Shown piece by piece: positions 15,501 to 24,990 of a stretch of DNA of 64,000 bases. How positions within the stretch are numbered: position 1 is the stretch's first letter; each line of letters opens with the position of its first letter. Below the pieces are notes generated by a model. The model searched no databases, had not been told where the DNA came from, and worked only from the letters and a program-made list of their open reading frames with translations. The translations under genes were made by a program, and so were the position numbers. Source of the DNA: Desulfopila aestuarii DSM 18488 (GTDB lineage: Bacteria > Desulfobacterota > Desulfobulbia > Desulfobulbales > Desulfocapsaceae); assembly GCF_900143695.1 (NCBI RefSeq), contig NZ_FRFE01000002.1, positions 248,001-312,000 on the forward strand, given 5' to 3'.

Positions 15501-18002
15501 TTACACCAGCTTCTTTCCAGCATTAAAGGCAGCATAATTCGCTGTCCAGATTGCAGGCTTTGGACTGACATTCTTCAGCGCCTTCAGCCACAGTTCTTCA
15601 GGGAAATCGCCAAAAGGAGCGAGCTTGCTCAGGGCACCCATCATAACGACATTCGCACTTCTCCCGCTCGCATCTCCAAGGGCCAGTGCCTCAGCAAGAA
15701 CATCGACTTCAACAATTTTATACCCTGCAAGAACATCTTTGATTTCCTGATCCGTAGGATATTGATCTTCATCTACCCCGTATGGAAACACTCTGGTACT
15801 GGCCATAAGCACGGTTCCACCCGGTTTCAGCATATCAAGAAAACCCTGGCGCAAGATCTCACTTTTCTCCATGGTTACCAGGCAATCTGCAGTCCCTGGT
15901 AAAAGAACCGGCGAACATACTTTACCACAACTAAAGGTCGATATAACAGGTCCACCCATCTGCGCCATCCCATGGGTCTCCCCTTTTACGACATTGGTTT
16001 CACCATAGCCGGCTAGAAAGGCCATTTGCGTGAGCACCTTGCCAAAGAACAGGTTCCCCTGGCCGCCGACACCTCGAATTGCCACTGCTATTTTCTCAGG
16101 AAGCGATAAACCTGCAAAATTTGGCAGCTCTATCCCTTCGGGTGCCACCGGAAGCGCAGGTCGTGCATTTACAGAAGCACCCTCCTGCTTTGCAATTGGA
16201 GAGATCGCCCCTTTCGGGCACATCTGCCCACAGGCAGCAGCCTGACTCAGGCAACCGGAGCAGTTGTTGTTAAAGTGTGGAGCCCCTTCTTTATCAAGTA
16301 AAATGCCGGGACAAATCTGGCACATGCCGCATTTCACGCAAAGTTCACGGTCAACTTGCATCTTTGTCCCGTGGGCGGATTTTGGCATTTTCCGGATACA
16401 AACGCCTGTGATGACAACAGTGACAAATTCACCTTCTGCGGCAGCAGTCAAACCATCTTTAAGGACCTGCTCAACTCCCTTTTTATCATAACCATCCGCA
16501 ACAAGCACCCTGGCACCATGTGCCGCAAGCGATGCCTGCAAATCGAAACTATTCTTTTGGCCGGCGAGGTTTACAGGAGAGGTTGGTCCAGGCTGGCCGC
16601 CAGTCATGGCAGTCCAGCTGTTATCGAGAATAACCTTTACCCCTGGGACCTGGCGGAAAAGAGCGTTTCTTGTCGCGTCCAGGCCACTATGGGTTTCCGT
16701 TCCGTCACCAAGAAGACTGAGAACTTTCGATGCTTTTTCAGGATTTGCCAGGACATAGCCGGAACGGTTTGCTTCAGAAGCACCCATGCAGAGATTGGTA
16801 TCAACCGCATCCATAAAATAGAGCAATGTATTGCAGCCAATATCACCAAATACGCTCTCCAGCTTGCCTCTCTTTTTCATCTTACGAACTATTTCCCCAA
16901 ATAACCTATAGGGGCAACCAGGGCAAATCATGGGCGGACGCATAAGCGGCTGGACCGACGGAGTTTCCATCTGTTCAATGCTATATCCCACTCTTGCCGC
17001 AATTTCTGCAGGGCTCCACTCTGTAAGCGTTTCAGTCTCGCTCTTTCCTTCGACGTGCATCCCCTGGCGCAGCATTTCATCCTGCAGGTAACGATAGCCG
17101 TCTTCAATGACATAGAGTGTACCATCGATGGACTCATAAAACTCGCGAATGAGTTTCATGGGCAGAGGATAGGTGAACCCTAAAGAAAGTATATCAATAT
17201 TCTCTCCAAGAGATTGCTTTACTTCACGAACCATGAGATCGCTTACGCCGTAGGTCACGACCCCAACTTTCCCCGCCCCTCTGTCCCATCTATTCAGGGT
17301 ACTTTTCTCGACAATCTCCAGGAGTTTTGGAAGACGTTCAGTAACAACGCGGTCGTAATTTTTCCGGGCGACACCGGGGAGGGTGTTGAACGTTTTGAGC
17401 GGGACTGTAAGCTCTACCTTCTCACGCTTTTTTATCGGCGAGAGACGAACAAGGCCTTCACTGTGGCAGAGAGTCCCACTTGCCATGATCACAACAGGGC
17501 TATTACATTCACGACCCAGATCAGCTGCGATCTCGGGTGCATCATGAAATTCCTGATGGTTTCGCGGCTCTAAAATGGGTGTAAAGCAGCTTTTAATGAA
17601 CGGACGTGGATCTACCAGATGCTGGGTAGAGCTCGGAGTATAGTCGGAAGCTATATAGTATATCAATGCACCACGATCATCGTTGAAAAATGCACTGCTG
17701 GCGAAGGGGTCACCCGCTTGAAACAAGCCTGGAATTTTCATGGTGACCACACAATCATTGCCACCAAGGGAATGACCATGGCCCATGGCAACAGCAGCAG
17801 CCTCATTCACGGACCAGCCAACGGTGATCATATCCTGAACCTGAGACAACCCCTTATCGATCACTTCAGTGCTGGGAGTTCCAGGGTAGCCGTCGACAGC
17901 GTGGATTCCATATCGTACGCAACCGGCTGCAAATGCGATGTTTCCCTGAAGGACGGTCGGGGTGCCGGTTTCCTGTGTGCAAAGGTCTTTAATCGGATTC
18001 AT
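15501..18002 (-). CDS. Indolepyruvate:ferredoxin oxidoreductase, fused IorA-IorB (copy 1)
   Basis: This cytoplasmic enzyme oxidatively decarboxylates arylpyruvates or related 2-oxo acids to acyl-CoA with reduction of ferredoxin. The 833 residues comprise the IorA pyrimidine-binding part (YPGTPSTEVID near 40), a TPP/Mg2+ motif (LGDGTETHSGLDATRNALF near 430), two [4Fe-4S] motifs (CVKCGMCQIC and CSGCLSQAAACGQMC, about 550-600), then the IorB gamma-type domain (IRGVGGQGNLFFGKVLTQ, about 640 on). IorA and IorB are separate genes in many organisms; here they are one chain. The gene is divergent from a LysR regulator and upstream of an ADP-forming synthetase, a classic partner that turns the acyl-CoA into ATP. 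Confidence 0.95.
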   Translation of the reverse strand: MNPIKDLCTQETGTPTVLQGNIAFAAGCVRYGIHAVDGYPGTPSTEVIDKGLSQVQDMITVGWSVNEAAAVAMGHGHSLGGNDCVVTMKIPGLFQAGDPFASSAFFNDDRGALIYYIASDYTPSSTQHLVDPRPFIKSCFTPILEPRNHQEFHDAPEIAADLGRECNSPVVIMASGTLCHSEGLVRLSPIKKREKVELTVPLKTFNTLPGVARKNYDRVVTERLPKLLEIVEKSTLNRWDRGAGKVGVVTYGVSDLMVREVKQSLGENIDILSLGFTYPLPMKLIREFYESIDGTLYVIEDGYRYLQDEMLRQGMHVEGKSETETLTEWSPAEIAARVGYSIEQMETPSVQPLMRPPMICPGCPYRLFGEIVRKMKKRGKLESVFGDIGCNTLLYFMDAVDTNLCMGASEANRSGYVLANPEKASKVLSLLGDGTETHSGLDATRNALFRQVPGVKVILDNSWTAMTGGQPGPTSPVNLAGQKNSFDLQASLAAHGARVLVADGYDKKGVEQVLKDGLTAAAEGEFVTVVITGVCIRKMPKSAHGTKMQVDRELCVKCGMCQICPGILLDKEGAPHFNNNCSGCLSQAAACGQMCPKGAISPIAKQEGASVNARPALPVAPEGIELPNFAGLSLPEKIAVAIRGVGGQGNLFFGKVLTQMAFLAGYGETNVVKGETHGMAQMGGPVISTFSCGKVCSPVLLPGTADCLVTMEKSEILRQGFLDMLKPGGTVLMASTRVFPYGVDEDQYPTDQEIKDVLAGYKIVEVDVLAEALALGDASGRSANVVMMGALSKLAPFGDFPEELWLKALKNVSPKPAIWTANYAAFNAGKKLV

Positions 18003-18108
18003 GTGTGTTTCCTTTTACCAGTTCTCTTGCTCTGCAAGGATATTGTATATCGAGGTTTCATGCTCAACCAGAGGACTTCGGCCCTGCTCATCCGCTGACT
18101 CATCTCGT

Positions 18109-18124
18109 AAAGTGTTTACACTTT
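18109..18124. promoter_or_regulatory. Dyad in the iorAB/LysR divergent region (candidate operator)
   Basis: AAAGTGT-TT-ACACTTT is a perfect dyad about 50 bp from the LysR start and 107 bp from the iorAB start. LysR-type proteins commonly bind dyads in such shared promoters. Confidence 0.5.
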
Positions 18125-18176
18125 CCATAAGGTTTAGTAAATTTATGTTATATTCACCTATGGGTAAGGAAATCTA

Positions 18177-19133
18177 ATGCAACATGATCTTAACCGGCTC
18201 CAAATTTTCTATCATATCTTCCGGCGCCTCAGCATTACCGTGGCTGCTGCAGAACTGGGCATCACTCCTTCGGCAGTCAGCCAACAGCTGAAGAAACTGG
18301 AGCAGGAGACGAAGATGGTGCTGTTCACCCGCCTGCACAAACAACTGGTGCCAACAGCTGAAGGCAATCGTCTCTTCGCACTGATCGAACCAATCCTCAA
18401 AGATCTCAATGCAGGTCTTACAGTAATGGCAGAGGAGCGCAGTGAACCAAACGGGCTGTTGCGAATCGGCGCACCCATGGAGTTTGGCTCCATCTACCTG
18501 CCATATGTCTTTTCGACCTTCCGGGCAAAGTATGACAAGGTTTCCTTTAGCCTTGAACTGGGCCGGCCATCAACCCTGTTAGCCAAGGTGAACTCAGGGG
18601 AACTGGATTTTGCTTTTGTCGATACCTTTCCTACTAAAGATCAACACTATAGTGATTTTGGCAGTTTCAGCGTTCAGCCCATCATTGACGAACAGGTTGT
18701 GCTTGCCTGTTCCAAATCCTTTTTTGATACCCACTTCAAAAAAGAGCCTACATACGACGACCTGGTAACCTCCCCATTTATCTCCCAGGAAGAAGATGGC
18801 AGGGCTCTCTACAACTGGTTCCTCCATCATTTTGGCAAAAAACCGACACGATTGAATATCGTTCTCACAATTGCTCATCATCAGACAGTCGTTTCAGGCA
18901 TCAGACATCATATCGGCCTCGGTATCATCGTAAACCATCTTGTATGGGACGATATTCAATCAGGAAAAATCGTTATAATACGGGATGGAGAACTACAAGC
19001 CGTCAACAGGATCTCTGTCGTCCAACTGCAGGATAAGATCCCAACACTCACCGAGCGAACCTTCCTCAGACACTTCGAATCTGTTTCCAGAAAGAGCAAG
19101 GCGCTCAAACGGCTTAGCCTGAGTTTGAAATGA
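18177..19133 (+). CDS. LysR-family transcriptional regulator
   Basis: The 318-residue protein has an N-terminal winged helix (LQIFYHIFRRLSITVAAAEL then GITPSAVSQQLKKLEQE) and a LysR substrate-binding domain (about 90-300, starting NGLLRIGAPMEFGSIYLP). TAAGGA precedes the ATG. It is divergent from iorAB copy 1, the usual arrangement for a regulator and its target, so the effector is probably a 2-oxo acid, aryl acid or amino acid. This is inference from location. Confidence 0.93.
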   Translation: MQHDLNRLQIFYHIFRRLSITVAAAELGITPSAVSQQLKKLEQETKMVLFTRLHKQLVPTAEGNRLFALIEPILKDLNAGLTVMAEERSEPNGLLRIGAPMEFGSIYLPYVFSTFRAKYDKVSFSLELGRPSTLLAKVNSGELDFAFVDTFPTKDQHYSDFGSFSVQPIIDEQVVLACSKSFFDTHFKKEPTYDDLVTSPFISQEEDGRALYNWFLHHFGKKPTRLNIVLTIAHHQTVVSGIRHHIGLGIIVNHLVWDDIQSGKIVIIRDGELQAVNRISVVQLQDKIPTLTERTFLRHFESVSRKSKALKRLSLSLK

Positions 19134-19373
19134 TCTGCCGGAACTAACGTAGCTGCTATCCAACAGCATAATCTGCATGTTCATATTACCTTGAATTTCA
19201 TTCAAATTTTCGCACAATATCGATTTTCTACTGTTCGAGCAGTCACTTCAGAGGTAGGATAGTTGAAATGGTTGCATAGTAAAGATGGCCGGCAAAATTA
19301 TGGCTGTAATATCTGATGTATCTGTTGCCGGCATGTCACTCATCCTTGTTGCACAGGAGGAAATTCCGAGACA

Positions 19374-21242
19374 ATGGCAGACAACAAACGTTTCAAGGGA
19401 AAATACGTCACTGCGGATGAAGCAATAGCAACCATTAAAAATGGCAGTCGAATTTTTATCGGTTCTGGCTGCGGCGAACCTCAGCACCTCATTCATACTC
19501 TGGCCAACAACCACAACCTGAACGATATCATGATATTCCAGGTGTTGGCTCACACTCTTGCCGATTACCTGAACAGCGAAACCTTTCTCCAGCGCTTTTC
19601 CGTAAAACTCTTTTTTGTACCTATAAAAATGCAGCAGGCGGCATTCGAAGGTAAGGTTGATTACATTCCAACCTACCTTTCCCAGCTGCCACATTTATTT
19701 AGAAATAACCAGATTGTCATCGATACTGTACTCATCCAGATAAGTCCCCCGGACGCTTTTGGTATCGCCAGCCTTGGTGTCTCGGTTGATGTGACCCTGG
19801 AGGCAGTAAAAAATGCCAAAACGGTCATTGCTCAAATCAATCCCAGGATGCCGCGAACCCATGGTGACGGTTTTCTTCATATCGATGAAATCGATTATCT
19901 GATTCCCCATGAAGAGGAGTTGATCTGTATAGATCATGAGAGCGTCGAGGAGCCAATCGCCAGGAGGATCGCACAATACGTGAAAGAACTGGTTGATGAT
20001 GGTAGCACCCTGCAGGTTGGGTACGGACATATGCCCTATGCCCTGCTACGCTATTTTGATAACAAAAATGACCTCGGCATCCATACTCACATGATTTCAG
20101 ATGCGTTCATTCCTCTTATCGAAGATGGCATCATTAACAATAAACGTAAAAATTTTATGATTGGCCGTGCCGTGGCCACCTTCTGCATGGGCTCGCGGAT
20201 TGCGTATGATTATATAGACAACAATATCCAATTCTATTTTGGTACAGCAGACTGGGTAAATACACCTGCCATCATTGGGAAAAATGATAACTTCATCTCG
20301 ATTAGTTCCGCCCTGGAAGTTGATCTGACAGGCCAGGTATGCTCAGATTCTGTTGGTAAGCAATTTTTCAGCGGCACCGGTGATCAGGCGAACTTCATCA
20401 GAGGAGCGACCCTATCAAAAGGAGGCTTGTCCATCATTGCTCTCCCCTCAACCGCAAAGGGCGGGAAGGTTTCACGGATTGTCGCGACCCTCAGTGCCGG
20501 TGCCGGAGTCGCCACACTGAGGGCGGATGTCAATTTTGTCGTTACGGAGTTTGGTATAGCACAGCTCAAAGGGAAAAGTATCAGTCAACGAGTAATAGAA
20601 CTGTGCCAGATAGCTCATCCGGATTTCAGGGAAAGCCTGATTGAAGCGGCCAAAGAACATCATTACATCTTCACCGATCAATTACCCCCTCGAGCCGAAG
20701 ATCTCATGTTCATCGAGGAGTACAAAAGCCGCATAAAGCTGCAAAATGGCAAGACCATGGCTGTACGCCCGTTACTGCCTTCCGATGAAATCGCTTACCG
20801 CAATTTCTTCTATTCACTACAGAAAGAAACGATTTTTTTACGTTTCTTCCATACTGTCACCATCTTCTCCAGAAAAATGGCCCAGGCACATTGGGCAAAT
20901 ATGGACTATCGAAAAAACATATCGTTGATCGGCACGGTCCAGAACAAGGGGAATAAAGAGATTATTGCGATAGGTACCTACGCGGAAAAAGATGACAAAT
21001 GGGCGGAGGTCGCATTTGTGGTCAGGGAAGACTTTCAGCACATGGGTATTTCCGCGTATATTTTCAAGGAGCTTGAAAAAATTGCCGCGGCAAATGGTTT
21101 TGAGGGATTCTTTGCCTCCATACTACCTGAGAACAGGGCTATGCTCAACCTGTGCAAGAAATGCTTTTCCGATGTTCAGATAAAAAGAACTGCAGACGAA
21201 ACGGAAATATGGATGAAGTTTTCTCCGGAAATTTCATCATAA
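19374..21242 (+). CDS. Acetyl-CoA hydrolase/CoA-transferase fused to a GNAT acetyltransferase domain
   Basis: The 622-residue protein has an N-terminal CoA-transferase region of the acetyl-CoA hydrolase / 4-hydroxybutyrate CoA-transferase type (about 10-435). Landmarks are the opening GSRIFIGSGCGEPQHL, the segment ALEVDLTGQVCSDSVG expected to carry the catalytic glutamate, and FFSGTGDQANFIRGA. A C-terminal GNAT domain follows (about 465-615; VVREDFQHMGISAYIFKEL is the acetyl-CoA loop). Such fusions are known in anaerobes, but the role of the GNAT part is unclear. It may move CoA between acids made in the IOR pathway, or acetylate a partner. The ribosome site CAGGAGG lies unusually far (about 13 nt) from the ATG, and a GCCGGCAA/TTGCCGGC hairpin (19288-19332) precedes it. 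Confidence 0.9.
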   Translation: MADNKRFKGKYVTADEAIATIKNGSRIFIGSGCGEPQHLIHTLANNHNLNDIMIFQVLAHTLADYLNSETFLQRFSVKLFFVPIKMQQAAFEGKVDYIPTYLSQLPHLFRNNQIVIDTVLIQISPPDAFGIASLGVSVDVTLEAVKNAKTVIAQINPRMPRTHGDGFLHIDEIDYLIPHEEELICIDHESVEEPIARRIAQYVKELVDDGSTLQVGYGHMPYALLRYFDNKNDLGIHTHMISDAFIPLIEDGIINNKRKNFMIGRAVATFCMGSRIAYDYIDNNIQFYFGTADWVNTPAIIGKNDNFISISSALEVDLTGQVCSDSVGKQFFSGTGDQANFIRGATLSKGGLSIIALPSTAKGGKVSRIVATLSAGAGVATLRADVNFVVTEFGIAQLKGKSISQRVIELCQIAHPDFRESLIEAAKEHHYIFTDQLPPRAEDLMFIEEYKSRIKLQNGKTMAVRPLLPSDEIAYRNFFYSLQKETIFLRFFHTVTIFSRKMAQAHWANMDYRKNISLIGTVQNKGNKEIIAIGTYAEKDDKWAEVAFVVREDFQHMGISAYIFKELEKIAAANGFEGFFASILPENRAMLNLCKKCFSDVQIKRTADETEIWMKFSPEISS

Positions 21243-21342
21243 TAGACTCGTAAAAAGTTCAATCGGCTTCATGGAAGATCTGAGATGACGATTTGACAAT
21301 ACATTTGGTACAGCAAAAGACATTCAGAGAGAGCCTGCGATT

Positions 21343-21372
21343 GTCAGGGCTCGATCTGTTGCGAGCCCTGAC
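21343..21372. terminator. Hairpin between convergent genes
   Basis: GTCAGGGCTCG and CGAGCCCTGAC pair perfectly (11 bp) around an 8-nt loop, between the CoA-transferase fusion and the convergent flavoprotein. T-tracts are weak, so it is probably a shared 3'-end structure. Confidence 0.7.
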
Positions 21373-21396
21373 GTACGATTTCAATTACCAATCACC

Positions 21397-23052
21397 TCAT
21401 GCAGCTGCGGCATGTTTGCCTGCAAGACGTCCAAAAGTCCCAGCTCGTCCAACGCTGATAGCAATGATAGGAAATGGATAATCATTGGCCCCGCCAAAAA
21501 AATCACCAGATGCGTTACCGGCGGCATACAAGCCTGGAATGACCTCACCTTCCGTATCAAGCACCTGCATGTTGCTATTAATGTTGAGTCCGCCAAGCAC
21601 CACTGAAACACACGCAAGCCGGGGAATTCCGTAGAAAGGAGCTTTTTTGATAAAGGTTAAATCAATCGCATCCTTACCAAAATCTTCATCCATTCCTTTC
21701 TTGACCAGTTCGTTATACCTGGCAACGGTCTCTTTGAGGTTACTCGGTGGTAGTCCCAGGCGACTCGCAAGTTCCTCAATTGTATCAGCCTGAATGATCG
21801 TTCCAGCTTTCAGAGCCTGTTCAAATTCTCCAGGCCTTCCTACCATTTGAATCCGTGGAGGAAATTGCTTCAGGTTGTCTTCCCAATCTGCGTCAAGAAT
21901 ATGGTAGTAATAACCGTCACCTTGATCCCCACCGGTCTGATTTGCCATAAGAAAGAATGGCATATCTTCATTGCAGAATCGCTCACCTTTATGATTAACT
22001 GAAAGCCAGGGGGCGCCTTTCGAGGGTGCATCACCTTTACCGGTATCAAGGCTTGAATGCACATGAGCCATTTTGGTATGTGGGCCTTGTTCAATACCGG
22101 CACCTATCCACAACCCCATTACATGACCGTCTCCGGTGTTGTATCGAGGCTGATAGTAATTCTGCAGGCCAACAGCGGAGGGACAGTATTTAGCAACCAT
22201 ATCGGGGTTGTTGCTGTAGTCTCCAGTACAGAGGATCACACCTTTTCTGGCATTGAATTGTTTGTATTGGCCAGTTTTTTCAGATTTGGCTATTACACCG
22301 GTAACACGGCCATTTTCTTTCCTGACAAGCTGAACAGCAGGAGTGTAAAACCGGAACTCGACACCTTTTTGTATCGCTTTTCTGGCAACCTGATTGATAA
22401 CCTTCATCATTCCGCCTTTCCACGTATGTCCGGTTGAATAGGCGTTGAACCAACTTTTCCCCCCTGTATTCCCAGTGGGAGAGCCTGCCTTGTCCAGAAA
22501 TTTCCCCGGATTACCCTGCTCTGTAGTAATCTTATTGATCCAGTCGAAGGTTTCTCCACTATGATCAGCCCATTTCTTGAGGAGCTGATATTTCGGCTTA
22601 TTTAAACTCTGGTACTGAAACTCATTGATAGCGCCCATCTTATCGACATGACATTTTTTTTCTAACTGCAACTTGCTGTCGATAGCACCAAAAGTAGTTC
22701 CATGGCACATTACTACCGGTCCTTTTTGCAGGACAATAGTCCTGGCACCTGCTTCCTGTGCAGAAAGTGCGGCTATAACGCCTGAAACACCAGCTCCGAC
22801 AACAACAACGTCAGTAGTTACAGTCTCTGTAATCTTGGACGCTGGAATTGGCTCTGGAGCTGTTTCAAAAGCATACTGCCCTTCACATGCTGATGACTGC
22901 TGCTGTTTCCCTTCCCCTTGAGATGCATCACCGCCAACCAAACCAGTGGAAGCAGCACAACCTGCAGAAGCAACACCAAGTGCGGCAACCGCACTTGTTT
23001 TTAAAAACTTTCTTCTCGCTATATCAATAACTTCTTTACCCTTAATATCCAT
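21397..23052 (-). CDS. Tat-exported FAD-dependent reductase (flavocytochrome c / fumarate-urocanate reductase-like flavoprotein)
   Basis: The 551-residue protein starts with a twin-arginine signal (ARRKFLKTSAVAALGVASAG, then C), possibly processed as a lipoprotein, so it acts outside the cytoplasmic membrane. A Rossmann FAD site follows (TDVVVVGAGVSGVIAALSAQ, near 85), and the C-terminal flavin segment IPGLYAAGNASGDFFGGANDYP closes the FAD_binding_2 domain. Such enzymes reduce C=C bonds of fumarate, urocanate, acrylates or cinnamates. It is 19 nt downstream of a tetraheme cytochrome gene, which should feed it electrons, so the two make a split flavocytochrome c. The substrate is unknown. The flanking 2-oxoacid oxidoreductases suggest an unsaturated product of amino-acid breakdown. 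Confidence 0.88.
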   Translation of the reverse strand: MDIKGKEVIDIARRKFLKTSAVAALGVASAGCAASTGLVGGDASQGEGKQQQSSACEGQYAFETAPEPIPASKITETVTTDVVVVGAGVSGVIAALSAQEAGARTIVLQKGPVVMCHGTTFGAIDSKLQLEKKCHVDKMGAINEFQYQSLNKPKYQLLKKWADHSGETFDWINKITTEQGNPGKFLDKAGSPTGNTGGKSWFNAYSTGHTWKGGMMKVINQVARKAIQKGVEFRFYTPAVQLVRKENGRVTGVIAKSEKTGQYKQFNARKGVILCTGDYSNNPDMVAKYCPSAVGLQNYYQPRYNTGDGHVMGLWIGAGIEQGPHTKMAHVHSSLDTGKGDAPSKGAPWLSVNHKGERFCNEDMPFFLMANQTGGDQGDGYYYHILDADWEDNLKQFPPRIQMVGRPGEFEQALKAGTIIQADTIEELASRLGLPPSNLKETVARYNELVKKGMDEDFGKDAIDLTFIKKAPFYGIPRLACVSVVLGGLNINSNMQVLDTEGEVIPGLYAAGNASGDFFGGANDYPFPIIAISVGRAGTFGRLAGKHAAAA

Positions 23053-23071
23053 ATTAGCCTCAGAAGGTCTA

Positions 23072-23518
23072 TTATTTAGGTTGTTCCCAGCGTTGGGGAA
23101 GTGTTTTCATCCAGGGTTGAACATGACATTCTGCGCATTTCAGAGTTGATTTACTGTGCATGCTATGGCAGTCAACGCATTGTATGTCACCCACATGTTC
23201 ATCGTGCGGATGAACTTGAGCTCCTTTGGATGTATAAACCACTTTCTTTTCAATCTCGTTTGCATCGTGGCATCTGAGACAGAACTCGTCCTGGAACGTC
23301 CCCTTTTCTGGATACGCTGAAGAGGCATCATGGCAATCTTGGCAGGAAAGGCCTGCATCGCCATGACTTTTTGCGAGAAGGTCCCCTGCGCTAAGAGAAT
23401 CCTGGTAGGGTTTTATATCTTGAGGAATTTTGTTTTTTTCGACTGCTTCAGCTGTGAAGCTGCATGCCAGCATGGCAAAAAATAGTGATAATAACGCCGT
23501 AACGAATTTCTTGGGCAT
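23072..23518 (-). CDS. Periplasmic tetraheme cytochrome c
   Basis: The 148-residue protein has a Sec signal peptide (FVTALLSLFFAMLACSFTAEA) and four CXXCH heme-binding motifs: CQDCH, CLRCH, CVDCH and CAECH. Further histidines (SHGDAG, HPHDEHVG, HSMHS) can supply axial ligands. The size and motif spacing resemble the tetraheme domain of flavocytochrome c fumarate reductase. Its gene directly precedes the flavoprotein gene, so it probably passes electrons from the membrane quinone/cytochrome pool to it. GGAAGGAG precedes the ATG. Confidence 0.95.
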   Translation of the reverse strand: MPKKFVTALLSLFFAMLACSFTAEAVEKNKIPQDIKPYQDSLSAGDLLAKSHGDAGLSCQDCHDASSAYPEKGTFQDEFCLRCHDANEIEKKVVYTSKGAQVHPHDEHVGDIQCVDCHSMHSKSTLKCAECHVQPWMKTLPQRWEQPK

Positions 23519-23554
23519 TAGATAGCTCCTTCCAATAAAATAACTGGTCTAAGA

Positions 23555-23740
23555 CTACTCATTCATGATTGAACAGGTCGAATTTTCAAGGTAATTGACC
23601 GTACTAACGTGGCCATGTGAGCAGAGAAATACTGCATTCTCATCCTCTTTAGTTGAGTTCCAGCATTTCCCATTTCCGCAGTTGGCCTGCTGTATTTTTT
23701 TGTTTTTTCCGTGTCGTTCTCCTTCTAGTATTAAATTCAT
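23555..23740 (-). CDS. Doubtful small cysteine-containing ORF
   Basis: A 61-codon frame between the MBL hydrolase gene and the cytochrome gene. It contains NCGNGKC and CSHGH, which could hint at metal binding, but no family is recognised and no ribosome site precedes its ATG. The 485-bp interval around it otherwise shows nothing I can identify. It may be a relic or non-coding. Confidence 0.2.
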   Translation of the reverse strand: MNLILEGERHGKNKKIQQANCGNGKCWNSTKEDENAVFLCSHGHVSTVNYLENSTCSIMNE

Positions 23741-24003
23741 GGATCAAAGCCTATCAGATCAACCAAAGGCAGTTTTTAAACATGATATTTGCAAGTGGAT
23801 TGTGAGAAAGTTCGTGATTTCTATCGTTGCAGCTTACTGCGTGGCAACCTTGAAGGGAGTCGAACAAAGGAAAGAAATGCGGAGATACTATTACCCGTTG
23901 TGCAATCGTGTATGGAAAACAAGGCGATAGCCACTTCAATCGTGACTATCGCCACACCTGTACCACTGTTTAAAGGCCAAGACAAATGGCAGCCTTTTTT
24001 ATA

Positions 24004-24990
24004 TCATGCGGGCTTCTTCTCGATTGCTTCACCTATATATTTTCGCAATCCATCGAAATACGCGGTCAAGCCATCTTTACCAATTATCCAAGGATTCGCC
24101 TCTCCGGCTTTCAGGTTTCTCACCGCATCCAGCATGTCATAGCCATGAGCCTCAAAGAGATGTGCGTTGATCTTCACCGTCGCATTTGCGGCCTGCGTCT
24201 TTTTTTCGAAATAATCAATAGATTCTTTATATGTCAGTTTATCAGACATTTCTCTTGGCGCGCCAGTTCCACCCCATTGTGCTGCTATATAGGTTTTTCC
24301 GCCCTGCTTTACCGGAAAAATGAGAGACATACAGCCTGGGGTGTGCCCCGGTGTATCTATGACTGTCACTGTCGTGTCACCCAAGGTAATTTTCTGACCG
24401 TCACTCATGGGAGAGACAATGCTTGGTTTTGGCGAACGGGGCCCGTTCGCACCGGTACTGACTGCTTTCATAAAACCGATATCAGTTTTACCCAGCAATA
24501 TTTCTGCATTGGTCTTGTCTTTGATATATTGAGCGCCGCCATAGTGATCCCCGTGACCATGGGTTAAAATTATTATTTTAACGTCCGCGGGGTTTAAGCC
24601 AAGTTGCGTGATGCCATCAAGAATGAGTTTTCCGTCACGATTATCCCACATGGAGTCGATGACAATAATCCCCTCGGATGTTGTTAATACCCAGGCAACG
24701 ACACTTCGACTACCAATACAATACAAATTGTCAAAAACCTTCGTAGGTACCAGAGCAGTATCATCAAACAACTCTTCTGGAAGTCCTGGCGGAACACCTG
24801 GAGGTACACCAGTAAAGGTACGAGGTTTATCGAGTTCACTCAGCGTGGCCTCTCCCTGTCCAAATGCTGAACTTACCGTACCAAATGGACCAATCAAACT
24901 CGTGGAGGCTACACCTAGTGCAGCAACAGCACTCGTTTTCAAGAAACTTCTTCGCTCAAAATCAATTGTTTCCTTGTTTTTCAAATCCAT
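24004..24990 (-). CDS. Tat-exported metallo-beta-lactamase-fold hydrolase
   Basis: The 328-residue protein opens with a twin-arginine signal (ERRSFLKTSAVAALGVASTS) nearly identical to that of the neighbouring flavoprotein. It then has the MBL zinc motif THGHGDHYGG (HxHxDH, near 160), TPGHTPGCMS and a late histidine (NAHLFEAHG). It should be a periplasmic zinc hydrolase; the general type acts on lactones, thioesters or beta-lactam-like bonds. No substrate can be named. It is 485 bp upstream of the cytochrome-flavoprotein pair on the same strand. GAGAGG precedes the ATG. Confidence 0.9.
   Translation of the reverse strand: MDLKNKETIDFERRSFLKTSAVAALGVASTSLIGPFGTVSSAFGQGEATLSELDKPRTFTGVPPGVPPGLPEELFDDTALVPTKVFDNLYCIGSRSVVAWVLTTSEGIIVIDSMWDNRDGKLILDGITQLGLNPADVKIIILTHGHGDHYGGAQYIKDKTNAEILLGKTDIGFMKAVSTGANGPRSPKPSIVSPMSDGQKITLGDTTVTVIDTPGHTPGCMSLIFPVKQGGKTYIAAQWGGTGAPREMSDKLTYKESIDYFEKKTQAANATVKINAHLFEAHGYDMLDAVRNLKAGEANPWIIGKDGLTAYFDGLRKYIGEAIEKKPA

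Noticed and set aside
19285-19428. Small frame (MAGKIMAVISDVS) overlapping the start of the CoA-transferase fusion
   Set aside because: Weak ribosome site and no recognisable protein; the underlying inverted repeat is reported instead.
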